From Herminiimonas contaminans (GTDB lineage Bacteria > Pseudomonadota > Gammaproteobacteria > Burkholderiales > Burkholderiaceae_D), in assembly GCF_015645465.1 (NCBI RefSeq), contig NZ_JADOEL010000001.1, positions 186,001 through 250,000 of the forward strand: a stretch of DNA of 64,000 bases, in the 5' to 3' direction. Position numbers and translations under genes: made by a program. Positions 8,868 to 18,334 of this stretch are shown here, piece after piece; within the stretch, counting starts at the first letter, position 1; each line of letters opens with the position of its first letter. A model generated the notes under the pieces. The model searched no databases. It was not told the DNA's origin and worked only from the letters and a program-made list of their open reading frames with translations.

Positions 8868-9974
8868 TCAGGCCAGGGCTTTTTTCAACGCGGCAATGAA
8901 GATGGTATTTTCTTCTTCCAGTCCAATGGAGATGCGCAGCCATTGCGGCAAACCATAATTGCCGACCGGACGCACAATCACGCCCTGCTTCAGCAAAGCC
9001 AGGTTGACGCGCGCACCGGCGCCATCGTCATCACCAACCTTGACCATGACGAAATTACCGGAAGATGGCAGATAGCGCAGCTTCAATTCATCGAAAGCCT
9101 GTGTCAGTTGACGGTAACCGGAGGCATTCAATTGCGCACTTTTCTGTACGAAAGCATGGTCATTCAATGCAGCAATCGCCGCAGCTTGCGCCAGCGAATT
9201 CACGTTGAAAGGCTGGCGTATGCGATTCAGCAAATCGGTGATGCCCGCTTGCGCAATGCCGTAGCCGATGCGCAAACCTGCCAGGCCATAGACCTTGGAC
9301 ATGGAGCGCGACACCAGCAAATTAGGATACTTGGCGACCCAGGCGATGGAATCGTATTGCTGTTCCGGTGCGAGGAATTCGGTATAGGCTTCATCCAGCA
9401 CCACCACCACTTCCGGCGGCACGCGCTTCAGGAAAGATTCAATCTGCTCACCCGGGATAAAGGTACCAGTCGGATTGTTTGGATTCGCGACAAAGATCAA
9501 ACGCGTATCAGCTTCTATCGCATCCGCCATCGCATCCAGGTCATGGCCAAAATCTTTCGCCGCGATTACCAGCGAACGGCCACCGACGGCTTGCGCCGCC
9601 AGCGGATACACGGCAAAAGAATACTGCGCGTAAATGACGGATTGACCCGGCTGCACGAATGCGTGCGCGGCCAGTTCGAGGATGTCGTTGCTGCCGTTAC
9701 CTAATGTGATCCATTCAGCAGGCACACCATACTTGGCAGTCAGCGCTGCTTTCAGCTCAAAACCATTGCCATCCGGATAGCGACCGGCATCCGCCAGCGC
9801 TGCTGCCATCGCCTGCTTCGCCGACTCAGGCATGCCGAGCGGATTTTCGTTTGAAGCGAGTTTGACGATTTTCGCTTCATCGAGGCCGAATTCACGCGCG
9901 ACTTCAGCAATCGGGCGACCGCCCTGATAAGGCGCAATCGCACGAACGTAGTCAGGACCAAACTTAATTGACAT
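8868..9974 (-). CDS. hisC: Histidinol-phosphate/aromatic aminotransferase
   Basis: A PLP fold-type I aminotransferase of about 368 aa. ASNENPLGMP is at about 41-50, the N-P-N-N-P-T-G segment at about 164-170, and the PLP-lysine motif SRSMSKVYGLAGLRIGYG at about 225-242. I start at the ATG at 9974 (MSIKFGPDYVRAI) because GGAATC precedes it by a proper spacing; the longer form begins with a TTG. Being between pheA and tyrA rather than in a his operon suggests it transaminates aromatic keto acids as well as, or instead of, imidazoleacetol phosphate; this is inference from context. Confidence 0.9.
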   Translation of the reverse strand: MSIKFGPDYVRAIAPYQGGRPIAEVAREFGLDEAKIVKLASNENPLGMPESAKQAMAAALADAGRYPDGNGFELKAALTAKYGVPAEWITLGNGSNDILELAAHAFVQPGQSVIYAQYSFAVYPLAAQAVGGRSLVIAAKDFGHDLDAMADAIEADTRLIFVANPNNPTGTFIPGEQIESFLKRVPPEVVVVLDEAYTEFLAPEQQYDSIAWVAKYPNLLVSRSMSKVYGLAGLRIGYGIAQAGITDLLNRIRQPFNVNSLAQAAAIAALNDHAFVQKSAQLNASGYRQLTQAFDELKLRYLPSSGNFVMVKVGDDDGAGARVNLALLKQGVIVRPVGNYGLPQWLRISIGLEEENTIFIAALKKALA

Positions 9975-10039
9975 AGCAGATTCCAAAATTAATCACGTCT
10001 GAAGCAAAGTCGGGCACCGCATACAGTGCCCGCTATAGA

Positions 10040-11116
10040 TCACAAACTGGAAGGATACGAACCCAGCACTTTGAAAAATGCTGCGTTGTCTTTTAGCTCT
10101 TTCAAGGCGCTTTCGACCTTGGCATCTTGCAGATGACCTTCAACGTCGACGTAGAAATAATACTCCCACGTACCCATGCGTGCCGGACGCGATTCAAAAC
10201 GGGTCATCGATACACCGTGCTTGGCCAGAGGCGCCAGCAAGTTGTAAACCGCACCCGCCTTGTTTGGCACCGAGAGTACCAACGAAGTCTGATCCTTGCC
10301 GCTGGCCGACGTTTGCAAACGGCCGATGACAGCAAAACGTGTACGGTTATGCGGATCATCCTGGATGTGCGCCTTGATGACTTGCAACTGGTATTTCTGT
10401 CCGGCGATCTCACTTGCAATAGCAGCCACGCTCGGATCTTCGCCCGCCAGGCGCGCCGCTTCGCCATTGGAAGCGACAGCCATACGTTCGATGTTCGGGT
10501 AGTTCTGGTTCAGCCAGACCTGGCATTGCGCCAGCGCCTGCGAATGCGCACAGATAGTTTTTACACCTGTCATCGAACCGGTACGCGTCATCAGGCTGTG
10601 ATTCACCTGGATAGACACTTCACCGCTAATCGTCAGTGTGGTTTGCAACAGCAAATCCAGCGTACGATTGATCACGCCTTCCGACGAATTTTCGATAGGC
10701 ACGACGCCGAAATCGGCAGTACCTGCTTCGGTAGCGCGGAAGACTTCATCGATGGAGGCGCAAGGCATCGCATCGACAGAGCGACCAAATTGTTGATAGA
10801 CAGCCTGTTCGCTAAAAGTGCCGACCGGTCCCAGGTAAGCGACGGTCACGCGCTTTTCCAGCGCGCGGCAAGCTGACATCACTTCACGGAAAACGGTCTG
10901 GATATCGGTGTTGAGCAAAGGCCCGGGATTACGTTCTGCCACGCTGCGCAAGACCTGCGCTTCGCGTTCCGGACGGAAGACCGGTGCATTGGTCTCCGCC
11001 TTGATGTGGCCGACTTCCTGCGCGACGCGTGCGCGTCGATTCAGTAAATCGAGAAGTTGCGCATCGATGGCATCGATTTGTTCACGCAGTGGTTTGAGCT
11101 TGTCGTCGGTCGTCAT
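10040..11116 (-). CDS. pheA: Bifunctional chorismate mutase/prephenate dehydratase (P-protein)
   Basis: A 358-aa fused enzyme for phenylalanine synthesis. Residues 1-85 are an AroQ-type chorismate mutase (LREQIDAIDAQLLDLLNRRA). About 92-270 is prephenate dehydratase, with YLGPVGTFSEQAV at the start and the family motif SSEGVINRTLDLL at about 143-155. About 275-358 is an ACT domain, including the ESRP segment for phenylalanine feedback. Domain order and length are normal. It sits 33 bases after serC and 65 bases before hisC. Confidence 0.95.
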   Translation of the reverse strand: MTTDDKLKPLREQIDAIDAQLLDLLNRRARVAQEVGHIKAETNAPVFRPEREAQVLRSVAERNPGPLLNTDIQTVFREVMSACRALEKRVTVAYLGPVGTFSEQAVYQQFGRSVDAMPCASIDEVFRATEAGTADFGVVPIENSSEGVINRTLDLLLQTTLTISGEVSIQVNHSLMTRTGSMTGVKTICAHSQALAQCQVWLNQNYPNIERMAVASNGEAARLAGEDPSVAAIASEIAGQKYQLQVIKAHIQDDPHNRTRFAVIGRLQTSASGKDQTSLVLSVPNKAGAVYNLLAPLAKHGVSMTRFESRPARMGTWEYYFYVDVEGHLQDAKVESALKELKDNAAFFKVLGSYPSSL

Positions 11117-11149
11117 AGTTATGCAAACAATCTTTTATTTGAATAAAAA

Positions 11150-12241
11150 TCAGCCGTACTTTTTCTCGAAGTCTTTCATGAACGCGACCAGTGCCTGTAC
11201 ACCTTCCATCGGCATCGCGTTATAGATCGACGCACGCATGCCGCCGACCGAGCTATGGCCTTTGAGTTGTACCAGACCTTGCTGGTCCGCTTCCGCGATG
11301 AACTTGCTATTGAGCGACTCGTCTTTCAGGAAAAACGGTACATTCATGCGCGAGCGATTCGCTGCAGGAACATTGTTCAGGTAGAAACCGGTCGAATCCA
11401 AATAGTCATACATCAACTTCGCTTTCGCGATATTGACCTGCTCCATCGCAGCCACACCGCCCTGGCGTTTCATCCATTGGAAGGTCAGGCCGGCGATGTA
11501 GATAGGATAGGTCGGCGGCGTGTTGAACATGGAGTCATGCTCAGCCACTTGCTGCCAGTCGAATGCGGACGGGCAGATAGGCAATGCGTGACCCAGCATG
11601 TCATCACGCACGATGACGATAGTTACGCCTGCAGGGCCGATGTTCTTTTGTGCGCCAGCATAGATCACGGCGTACTTGGAGATATCGATTTCGCGCGACA
11701 GGATATTCGACGACATATCCGCGACCAATGGTACGTTACCAACGTCAGGCGTGAAGTCGAACTCAACACCACCGATGGTTTCATTGGTGCAGATATGTAC
11801 GTAGGCAGCGTCAGGTGTCAGCTTCCAGGTATCACGTGCAGGCACATAGGTGAAACCTTTGTCTTCAGAAGAAGCAGCAACATTCACCTTCGCGTACTTG
11901 TGCGCTTCTTCGATAGTCTTGCTCGACCAGTGGCCGGTGTTGACGAAGTCGATAGTCGCAGGTTGCGCTTTATGACCAACCAGGTTCATAGGCACGATCG
12001 CATTTTCCGCGATGGCACCACCTTGCATCAACAACACTTTGTAATTATCCGGAATCGACAACAAGGAGCGCAGATCAGCTTTGGTTGTTGCCAGGATTTC
12101 CGTAAATTCCCGCCCGCGATGGCTCATCTCCATCACTGACAAACCGCTACCTCTCCAGTTTGTCATTTCCTCTGCTGCCTGCTTGATTACTTCTTGAGGC
12201 AATGCAGCCGGACCCGGCGAAAAGTTATACACACGCTTCAT
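11150..12241 (-). CDS. serC: Phosphoserine aminotransferase
   Basis: A 363-aa PLP enzyme converting 3-phosphohydroxypyruvate to phosphoserine, and also 3-hydroxy-2-oxo-4-phosphonooxybutanoate in vitamin B6 synthesis. It begins [16 protein letters not shown], the SerC signature, and has the PLP-lysine region [18 protein letters not shown] at about 193-210. The start codon shares one base with the gyrA stop (TAATG), so translation is probably coupled to gyrA. Order gyrA-serC-pheA is common in betaproteobacteria. Confidence 0.96.
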   Translation of the reverse strand: MKRVYNFSPGPAALPQEVIKQAAEEMTNWRGSGLSVMEMSHRGREFTEILATTKADLRSLLSIPDNYKVLLMQGGAIAENAIVPMNLVGHKAQPATIDFVNTGHWSSKTIEEAHKYAKVNVAASSEDKGFTYVPARDTWKLTPDAAYVHICTNETIGGVEFDFTPDVGNVPLVADMSSNILSREIDISKYAVIYAGAQKNIGPAGVTIVIVRDDMLGHALPICPSAFDWQQVAEHDSMFNTPPTYPIYIAGLTFQWMKRQGGVAAMEQVNIAKAKLMYDYLDSTGFYLNNVPAANRSRMNVPFFLKDESLNSKFIAEADQQGLVQLKGHSSVGGMRASIYNAMPMEGVQALVAFMKDFEKKYG

Positions 12242-14862
12242 TATTCTGCTTCCTCCGTACCGGATTGATCATCATCAACTTCTACATCTGATTCAAGTAT
12301 GCGTTGCAGTCCGCTCAGCTTGGTGCCGTCTTCGACGGCAATCAGGGTCACACCTTGCGTCGCACGGCCCATTTCGCGGATCTCTGCCACGCGGGTACGT
12401 ATCAGTACGCCACCGGTCGTAATCAGCATGATTTCATCGCTGGCATCGACCAGGGTCGCCGCCACAACTTTGCCGTTACGTTCGCTGGTCTGGATCGCGA
12501 TCATGCCTTTGGTGCCACGACCATGACGGGTGTACTCGGTGATAGGCGTACGTTTGCCAAAGCCGTTTTCCGTTGCCGTCAGCACGGATTGCTGTTCGTT
12601 CTCAGCCACCAGCAATGCAATGACTTGCTGACCTTCTTCCAGGTTCATGCCGCGCACGCCGCGTGCTGTACGGCCCATAGGACGTACATCGTTTTCGTCG
12701 AAGCGCACGGCCTTGCCGGAATCGGAGAACAGCATGACGTCATGCTTGCCGTCGGTCAGTGCAGCACCGATCAGGAAGTCACCGTCATCGAGGTCGACCG
12801 CGATGATGCCGGCCTTACGTGGATTGCTGAAATCGCTGAGCGAGGTTTTCTTCACGGTACCGAGGCTGGTTGCCATGAAGATGTAGTGATCTTCAGGGAA
12901 GCTGCGGTTTTCGCCAGAGATAGGCAGGATCACAGTGATCTTTTCGCCATCCTGCAGCGGGAACATATTGACGATAGGTTTGCCGCGCGAGTTGCGCGAA
13001 CCTTGCGGCACCTCCCATACTTTCAACCAGTACAAACGACCGCGGTTGCTGAAGCACAAGATGTAATCATGTGTGTTCGCGATGAAGAGCTGGTCGATCC
13101 AGTCGTCATCCTTGGTCGCCATCGCCTGCTTGCCGCGACCGCCACGCTTCTGCGCACGGTATTCGGAAATCGGCTGCGCCTTCATGTAACCGGTATGCGA
13201 CAAGGTCACGACCATATCCTGCGGTGTGATCAGGTCTTCGGTACCGAGGTCGGTAGCATTCAGTTCGATGGTCGAACGACGTTCATCTTTATTGCCGATG
13301 CCGTAGTCGTTTTTAGCCAGCGTCAGTTCATCATTGATGATGACGGTGACACGCTCCGGCTTGGCCAGGATGTCGAGCAAATCAGCGATCTGCTCCATGA
13401 CTTCCTTGTATTCATTAACGATCTTGTCTTGCTCCAGACCGGTCAGGCGTTGCAGACGCATCTGCAGGATTTCCTGTGCCTGGTCATCGGACAGTTTGTA
13501 CAAGCCGTCAGTCTGGATGCCGTAATGCTTAGGCAGGTTTTCCGGACGGAATGCATTTACGCCACCGATAGATGCTTCACCGGTACGTGCCAGCATCTCA
13601 CGCACCACGGACGAATCCCAGGCGCGCGACATCAGATCAACTTTTGCCACCGGCGGAGTCGGTGCTGCTTTGATGATCGCGATAAAGTCGTCAATGTTGG
13701 CCAATGCAACTGCCAGGCCTTCCAGTACGTGACCGCGTTCGCGTGCTTTGCGCAGTTCAAATATGGTACGGCGTGTTACGACTTCGCGACGATGCGACAG
13801 GAAGCATTCCAGCATCTGCTTCAGGTTCAGCAACTTAGGCTGACCATCCACCAGCGCAACCATATTCATACCGAAGGTGTCTTGCAGCTGGGTCTGTTTG
13901 TACAGATTGTTCAGCACGACTTCCGGTACTTCATTGCGCTTCAGTTCGATCACTACGCGCATACCCGATTTATCGGATTCGTCGCGAATGTCGGAGATAC
14001 CATCGAGCTTCTTGTCACGTACCAATTCAGCAATACGTTCGAGCAGCGACTTTTTGTTTACCTGATACGGCAACTCGTCGACGATGATGGCCGCACGGTT
14101 TTCCTTGCCGAATTCCTCGAAGTGCGTCTTCGCGCGCATCACCACACGGCCACGGCCAGTGCGATAACCATCGCGTACGCCGGACACACCATAAATGATG
14201 CCGCCCGTAGGGAAGTCCGGTGCCGGAATGATTTCGATCAGTTCATCGACTGTCGCATCTGCATTGCGCAACACATGCAAAGCACCATCGATGACTTCAG
14301 TAATATTGTGCGGCGGGATATTCGTCGCCATACCGACCGCAATACCGGACGAACCGTTGATCAGCAGGTTAGGAATACGCGTCGGCAGTACCGATGGTTC
14401 CTTTTCCTTGCCGTCGTAGTTCGGTACGAAGTCGACAGTTTCCTTGTCCAGATCAGCCAGCAATTCGCCAGCGATCTTATCCAGACGACACTCGGTATAA
14501 CGCATAGCCGCTGCGTTATCGCCGTCGATGGAGCCGAAGTTACCCTGCCCGTCGACCAGCATATAGCGCAGCGAGAACGGCTGTGCCATACGCACCAGCG
14601 TGTCGTAAATCGACGCGTCGCCGTGCGGGTGATATTTACCCATGGTTTCACCGACCACGCGCGCACATTTCACGAACGGGCGGTTCCACACGTTATTCAT
14701 CTCATGCATGGCAAACAATACCCGGCGATGCACCGGTTTCAAGCCGTCACGCACATCGGGCAATGCGCGGCCAACGATAACGCTCATCGCGTAATCGAGG
14801 TAGCTCTTGCGCATCTCTTCTTCGAGTGAAATAGGAATTGTTTCTTTAGCGAATTGATCCAT
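12241..14862 (-). CDS. gyrA: DNA gyrase subunit A
   Basis: An 873-aa type IIA topoisomerase subunit that introduces negative supercoils with GyrB. It opens [20 protein letters not shown]. The breakage-reunion domain runs to about 530 with the catalytic tyrosine in [11 protein letters not shown] at about 118-128, and the C-terminal beta-pinwheel includes the GyrA-box QKRGGRGK at about 567-574. The quinolone-determining segment reads [17 protein letters not shown], so the position equal to E. coli Ser83 is Ala, followed by Ser. The acidic C-terminal tail is typical. It heads the long minus-strand block. Confidence 0.97.
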   Translation of the reverse strand: MDQFAKETIPISLEEEMRKSYLDYAMSVIVGRALPDVRDGLKPVHRRVLFAMHEMNNVWNRPFVKCARVVGETMGKYHPHGDASIYDTLVRMAQPFSLRYMLVDGQGNFGSIDGDNAAAMRYTECRLDKIAGELLADLDKETVDFVPNYDGKEKEPSVLPTRIPNLLINGSSGIAVGMATNIPPHNITEVIDGALHVLRNADATVDELIEIIPAPDFPTGGIIYGVSGVRDGYRTGRGRVVMRAKTHFEEFGKENRAAIIVDELPYQVNKKSLLERIAELVRDKKLDGISDIRDESDKSGMRVVIELKRNEVPEVVLNNLYKQTQLQDTFGMNMVALVDGQPKLLNLKQMLECFLSHRREVVTRRTIFELRKARERGHVLEGLAVALANIDDFIAIIKAAPTPPVAKVDLMSRAWDSSVVREMLARTGEASIGGVNAFRPENLPKHYGIQTDGLYKLSDDQAQEILQMRLQRLTGLEQDKIVNEYKEVMEQIADLLDILAKPERVTVIINDELTLAKNDYGIGNKDERRSTIELNATDLGTEDLITPQDMVVTLSHTGYMKAQPISEYRAQKRGGRGKQAMATKDDDWIDQLFIANTHDYILCFSNRGRLYWLKVWEVPQGSRNSRGKPIVNMFPLQDGEKITVILPISGENRSFPEDHYIFMATSLGTVKKTSLSDFSNPRKAGIIAVDLDDGDFLIGAALTDGKHDVMLFSDSGKAVRFDENDVRPMGRTARGVRGMNLEEGQQVIALLVAENEQQSVLTATENGFGKRTPITEYTRHGRGTKGMIAIQTSERNGKVVAATLVDASDEIMLITTGGVLIRTRVAEIREMGRATQGVTLIAVEDGTKLSGLQRILESDVEVDDDQSGTEEAE

Positions 14863-15116
14863 TGGCGGTTCGTCTGGTCTTTGGCTAGGGGTTTTAATAA
14901 TGAAGAATCGCTTGAGCAGTAAAGCTTAGTTACGGGCGATCCGGCAAATCGTAAGATTTTAACACGGCAGAGGCCTTCGCTCCCCGCTTTCGGCATTCCG
15001 GGAGCTTTCGCCGCGGCGACCATTGCGGTCACGTGGCAAGAAGAAAATATGTTTAAATGCTGACTGTCAAAAATTTGCTGCTTTTTCCAGCACTCATCTA
15101 TTAATAAGAGAAAAAC
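14863..15116. promoter_or_regulatory. Divergent intergenic region gyrA / OmpA-family gene
   Basis: A 254-base region between divergent starts must hold the promoter for the gyrA block on the minus strand and one for the OmpA-family gene on the plus strand. AAGAG at 15106-15110 is a plausible ribosome binding site for the gene at 15117. I see no unambiguous -35/-10 pair and no coding remnant. Confidence 0.4.
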
Positions 15117-15785
15117 ATGATCAACAAAGTGGTCCTTGGTTTGCTGCTTGGCGCATCCTCCTCCTACGTCGCCGCGCAAACTGATATTCAGGTCCCCGCC
15201 AACAATGCTTATGCCCAGGACAGCCGCGGCGTCGTCACGCGCAGTGCCTTTGGCCTGTGCTGGCGCTCCGGCACATGGACGCCAGCCGATGCAGTCCCAG
15301 GCTGCGACGGTGCATTGGTCTCCCCTATTCCGAATCCAATCGCACCCGACGTTGCCAGCCATCTGGATGGCAAGGTAGCGCCGCTTGCGCTTGCGGCCAA
15401 TCCTTGCGATTTCACTATCGCACTGGAAAGCGACCAGACCTTTGGCCTGAACCAGGCAGTGTTAAATAGAGCAGCCAAAAACCGCATCGATCGCGACGTC
15501 CTGCCGAAACTGACCGCCTGCAACGGCGCCAGCAGCATGACGATTACCGGCTACACGGATCTGCTGGGCAATGCGCACTCCAACCAGGCCCTGTCGGAAA
15601 AACGTGCCGCTGCGGTCGCCGGCTATCTAAAGAAAAAGGGCGTGACGGTCAATATGAAGGTAGCCGGTGCCGGTGCGACACAGCCAGTCAAGGAATGTGA
15701 CAGCAAATTGAGCCGCACCAAACTAGTTGCATGTTTAGCACCAAATCGGCGCGTTTTAATAGAAATGCACAGTTTGCCGAAATAA
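15117..15785 (+). CDS. OmpA-family outer membrane/periplasmic protein (paralog 1)
   Basis: A 222-aa protein with a signal peptide at residues 1-21 (MINKVVLGLLLGASSSYVAAQ). It has a short module LCWRSGTWTPADAVPGCDGA shared with the next gene, and a C-terminal OmpA-like peptidoglycan-binding domain at about 100-220 (MTITGYTDLLGNAHSNQALS, then EKRAAAVAGYL). The last part carries two extra cysteines (KECDSKLSRTKLVACLAPNRRV) that could form a disulfide and are absent from the neighbour. There is no N-terminal eight-stranded barrel, so it is a short OmpA-like protein anchoring to peptidoglycan. Natural role unknown. Confidence 0.82.
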   Translation: MINKVVLGLLLGASSSYVAAQTDIQVPANNAYAQDSRGVVTRSAFGLCWRSGTWTPADAVPGCDGALVSPIPNPIAPDVASHLDGKVAPLALAANPCDFTIALESDQTFGLNQAVLNRAAKNRIDRDVLPKLTACNGASSMTITGYTDLLGNAHSNQALSEKRAAAVAGYLKKKGVTVNMKVAGAGATQPVKECDSKLSRTKLVACLAPNRRVLIEMHSLPK

Positions 15786-16101
15786 AAGAGTGCTTTTTAA
15801 TAAATATTTCTTCAAAACATGAACGTTTTTGATGTCCAAAGGTCAATGTTTTGCCAGGGGAAATAATTCTTAGCAAGCGTTGTTTAAACACAACGCTTTG
15901 GAAAAAACGTTAATTAGTCGATTTAGCAATCGGTCGTTGTAGTGGCTGGCTGTGGCAAAATGGAGCCAAGTTAAACCATTGCATGCGAACAATTTGTTTC
16001 ATGTGGTTGTTGAAGCGCGTGTTAATATCCATTTCCGATGTCATTCACGTAATTTTGCGCAGTTTAGTCTGCGGATATCTCACTCGAGAGGAGAAAGAAA
16101 T
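15786..16101. promoter_or_regulatory. Intergenic region with 9-bp inverted repeat upstream of the second OmpA gene
   Basis: A 316-base region with no gene. AAGCGTTGT (15875-15883) and ACAACGCTT (15890-15898) are perfect complements with a 6-base loop containing TTTAAAC symmetry. No T-run follows on either strand, so it is more likely an operator or mRNA structure than an intrinsic terminator. The rest is AT-rich and should include the promoter and long leader of the strongly biased ompA gene downstream. Confidence 0.45.
16087..16097 (+). promoter_or_regulatory. Strong Shine-Dalgarno for ompA paralog 2
   Basis: GAGAGGAGAAAG precedes the ATG at 16102 with good spacing and decides this start. 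The open frame extends upstream to 15952, but those codons look non-coding and are followed by the signal peptide only from 16102. Confidence 0.8.
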
Positions 16102-16722
16102 ATGAATAAATTAGCAAAACTCGTCTTCGCTGCGTCCGCGATTGTCGCAATGTCTGCTCAAGCACAGACCGACATCAAAGCAAGCACACCAAACAGCGCT
16201 TATGCACAAGCTACTAACGGTACGATCGTTCGCAACTCGACCGGTCTGTGCTGGCACACTGGCTACTGGACACCAGCTGACTCGGTTCCAGGTTGCGACG
16301 GTGCACTGGTTGCAGCTGCAGCCCCTGCTCCAGCTAGCCCAGCTCCAGCAGTTGTTCCAGTTCCAACTTCGGAAAAAGTAACTTTCGCAGCTGACGCATT
16401 CTTTGATTTCGACAAAGCAGTGTTGAAACCAGAAGGCAAAGCTAAACTGGACGATCTGACTTCGAAACTGAAAGATCTGAACCTGGAAGTTATCATTGCT
16501 GTTGGTCACACTGACTCGGTCGGTTCCGATGCATACAACCAAAAACTGTCGGTTCGCCGCGCAGAAGCTGTTAAAGCTTACTTGGTTGGCAAAGGCGTTG
16601 ACGCGAAACGTGTTTACACCGAAGGCAAAGGCGAAAAACAACCAGTTGCTACTAACAAAACAGCTGCTGGTCGCGCACAAAACCGTCGCGTAGAAATCGA
16701 AGTTGTTGGCACACGCAAATAA
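16102..16722 (+). CDS. OmpA-family outer membrane protein (paralog 2)
   Basis: A 206-aa protein with a signal peptide at 1-22 (MNKLAKLVFAASAIVAMSAQAQ), a module LCWHTGYWTPADSVPGCDGA like the upstream paralog, an Ala/Pro-rich hinge (about 72-90) and a canonical OmpA C-terminal domain from about 94: ADAFFDFDKAVLKPEGKAKL, GHTDSVGSDAYNQKLS with RRAEAVKAYL, and AAGRAQNRRVEIEV. It binds peptidoglycan in the periplasm. Codons are strongly skewed to a small set (GCT/GCA, AAA, GTT, CCA), suggesting high expression. A strong ribosome site and its own terminator frame the gene. Confidence 0.9.
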   Translation: MNKLAKLVFAASAIVAMSAQAQTDIKASTPNSAYAQATNGTIVRNSTGLCWHTGYWTPADSVPGCDGALVAAAAPAPASPAPAVVPVPTSEKVTFAADAFFDFDKAVLKPEGKAKLDDLTSKLKDLNLEVIIAVGHTDSVGSDAYNQKLSVRRAEAVKAYLVGKGVDAKRVYTEGKGEKQPVATNKTAAGRAQNRRVEIEVVGTRK

Positions 16723-16742
16723 TTCGTTTCTAGCGAAATCTA

Positions 16743-16770
16743 AACCCCGCTCCGGCGGGGTTTTTTTTCG
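16743..16770 (+). terminator. Rho-independent terminator after ompA paralog 2
   Basis: AACCCCGC, loop TCCG, GCGGGGTT followed by a run of T. Perfect 8-bp GC-rich stem, about 20 bases after the stop codon. Confidence 0.95.
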
Positions 16771-16819
16771 TCTGCGCAAACCAGCGCGCTCGCCGCACTT
16801 TCCAGTTATCATTTAGCCC

Positions 16820-17515
16820 ATGAACGCCGATCCTTTAGAACTGAAAAAATTTAGCGATTTGGCCCATCAATGGTGGGACCCAACATCAGAATTCCGTCCG
16901 CTGCATGAAATCAATCCGCTGCGCCTGGGCTGGATCAATGGCCGTGCGCCACTGGCTGGCAAAACTGTAGTCGACATCGGTTGCGGTGGTGGCATCCTGG
17001 CCGAATCGATGGCCAAGAGCGGCGCCAATGTCACCGGCATAGACCTGTCAGAAAAAGCATTGAAAGTAGCCGATCTGCACAGCCTGGAATCCGGCGTACA
17101 GGTACGCTATGAACTGATCGCGGCAGAAGATCTGGCGGAGCGCGAAGCTGGTCGCTACGATGTGGTGACCTGCATGGAAATGCTGGAGCACGTACCGGAT
17201 CCTGCAGCCATCGTTGCTGCCTGCGCCAAACTCGCAAAGCCAGGTGGCAAAGTATTCTTCTCGACCATCAACCGCAATCCGAAAGCGTATCTGCATGCGG
17301 TCATAGGTGCAGAATACTTGCTGCGCATGCTGCCCAAAGGCACACATGATTACGCCAAGTTCATTACTCCGGCAGAGTTGTCACGCTTCGCACGCGAAGC
17401 TGGCCTGGATATCGATGCACTCAAAGGCATGGGCTACAATCCATTGACCAAGATCTACTCGTTGAACCAGGACACCAGCGTCAACTATCTGATCGCCTGC
17501 ACCAAGCCAGCCTGA
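16820..17515 (+). CDS. ubiG: Ubiquinone biosynthesis O-methyltransferase
   Basis: A 231-aa SAM-dependent enzyme doing both O-methylations in ubiquinone synthesis. It begins with the UbiG-typical [20 protein letters not shown] at about 12-31, then [20 protein letters not shown] (SAM motif I) at about 51-70, [11 protein letters not shown] at about 117-127 and [13 protein letters not shown] at about 155-167. Length is normal. The ATG at 16820 follows the ompA terminator by about 50 bases; gph follows 65 bases later, a common betaproteobacterial pair. Confidence 0.95.
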   Translation: MNADPLELKKFSDLAHQWWDPTSEFRPLHEINPLRLGWINGRAPLAGKTVVDIGCGGGILAESMAKSGANVTGIDLSEKALKVADLHSLESGVQVRYELIAAEDLAEREAGRYDVVTCMEMLEHVPDPAAIVAACAKLAKPGGKVFFSTINRNPKAYLHAVIGAEYLLRMLPKGTHDYAKFITPAELSRFAREAGLDIDALKGMGYNPLTKIYSLNQDTSVNYLIACTKPA

Positions 17516-17580
17516 TCTTCGACACACTGCAAGGCCTGCGCATGTAGCCTGGCCTTGCTTACCTCTCTGCACGAGTTCAC

Positions 17581-18240
17581 ATGACACTACGCACGCCACT
17601 CGCCATATTGTTTGATCTCGACGGCACACTCGCGGACACCGCGCCCGACCTGGCCGGAGCCGTCAATCAATTACGCATTGCACGCGGCCTGGAACCAACC
17701 GACTACGAATTGCTGCGTCCTACTGCTTCTGCTGGCGCACGTGGCCTGATCGGTGCCGCCTTTGGCCTGACTCCGCAAGATGCCGAGTATCCTGAACTAC
17801 GCGATGCTTTCCTGAAAAACTACGAAGCATCGATAGCAGTAGAAAGCCGTCTGTTCGATGGCGTCACTGAACTGCTGGCGCAATTGCAGGATCAGGGCAT
17901 CGTCTGGGGCATCGTCACTAACAAAGTCAGCTACCTGACCGACAGACTGGTACCGCAAATTGGTCTGGATCACGCAGCCTGCGTCGTCTCCGGCGACACG
18001 GCCAGCCATCCCAAGCCGCACCCGGCCCCACTGTTTGAAGCCGCCAAACGCATAGGCATAGACCCTGAGCACTGCTGGTACGTTGGCGACGATTTACGCG
18101 ACATCCAGGCTGGCCAGGCTGCTGGCATGACTACCATCGCAGCAGGCTGGGGTTATTGCGGAAATGTAGAACCGGCAAGCTGGAATGCGGATGCATTGGC
18201 AGAGTCACCACAGCAATTATTTACACTGATTAAGCAGTAA
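17581..18240 (+). CDS. gph: Phosphoglycolate phosphatase
   Basis: A 219-aa HAD-superfamily hydrolase. Motif I is FDLDGTLADT at about 11-20 (nucleophile Asp and acid-base Asp), motif II IVTNKVSYLT at about 113-122, the motif III lysine is in HPKPHPAPL at about 141-149, and motif IV is YVGDDLRDIQAG at about 164-175. The cap domain lies between motifs I and II. It removes phosphate from 2-phosphoglycolate; closely related HAD enzymes (N-acetylmuramate-6-phosphate phosphatase MupP) share this shape. Position directly after ubiG supports Gph/MupP; I cannot separate the two by sight. Confidence 0.85.
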   Translation: MTLRTPLAILFDLDGTLADTAPDLAGAVNQLRIARGLEPTDYELLRPTASAGARGLIGAAFGLTPQDAEYPELRDAFLKNYEASIAVESRLFDGVTELLAQLQDQGIVWGIVTNKVSYLTDRLVPQIGLDHAACVVSGDTASHPKPHPAPLFEAAKRIGIDPEHCWYVGDDLRDIQAGQAAGMTTIAAGWGYCGNVEPASWNADALAESPQQLFTLIKQ

Positions 18241-18294
18241 AACGGCAGTACAGCTTCAGATACACCGGCAAAAATCGGCTCACTTGAATCTGCC

Positions 18295-18323
18295 GTGAAA
18301 CACCCCATCTAATGCGATACAAT
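18295..18323 (+). promoter_or_regulatory. Probable sigma-70 promoter of ssrA
   Basis: GTGAAA (18295-18300) and TACAAT (18318-18323) are separated by 17 bases. The -10 box ends 11 bases before the mature tmRNA 5' end, allowing a short precursor leader. Confidence 0.6.
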
Positions 18324-18334
18324 GGCAATGCTTT

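Noticed and set aside
12304-14829. An 841-codon open frame on the strand opposite gyrA
   Set aside because: It lies fully antisense to gyrA, has no recognisable domain and its residues mirror gyrA codon bias. Long antisense frames are expected opposite such genes.
16102-16722. A long open frame antisense to the second OmpA gene (16111-16812)
   Set aside because: It is produced by the repetitive codon choice of the strongly biased ompA gene and has a Cys/Trp/Ser-rich, unnatural composition.
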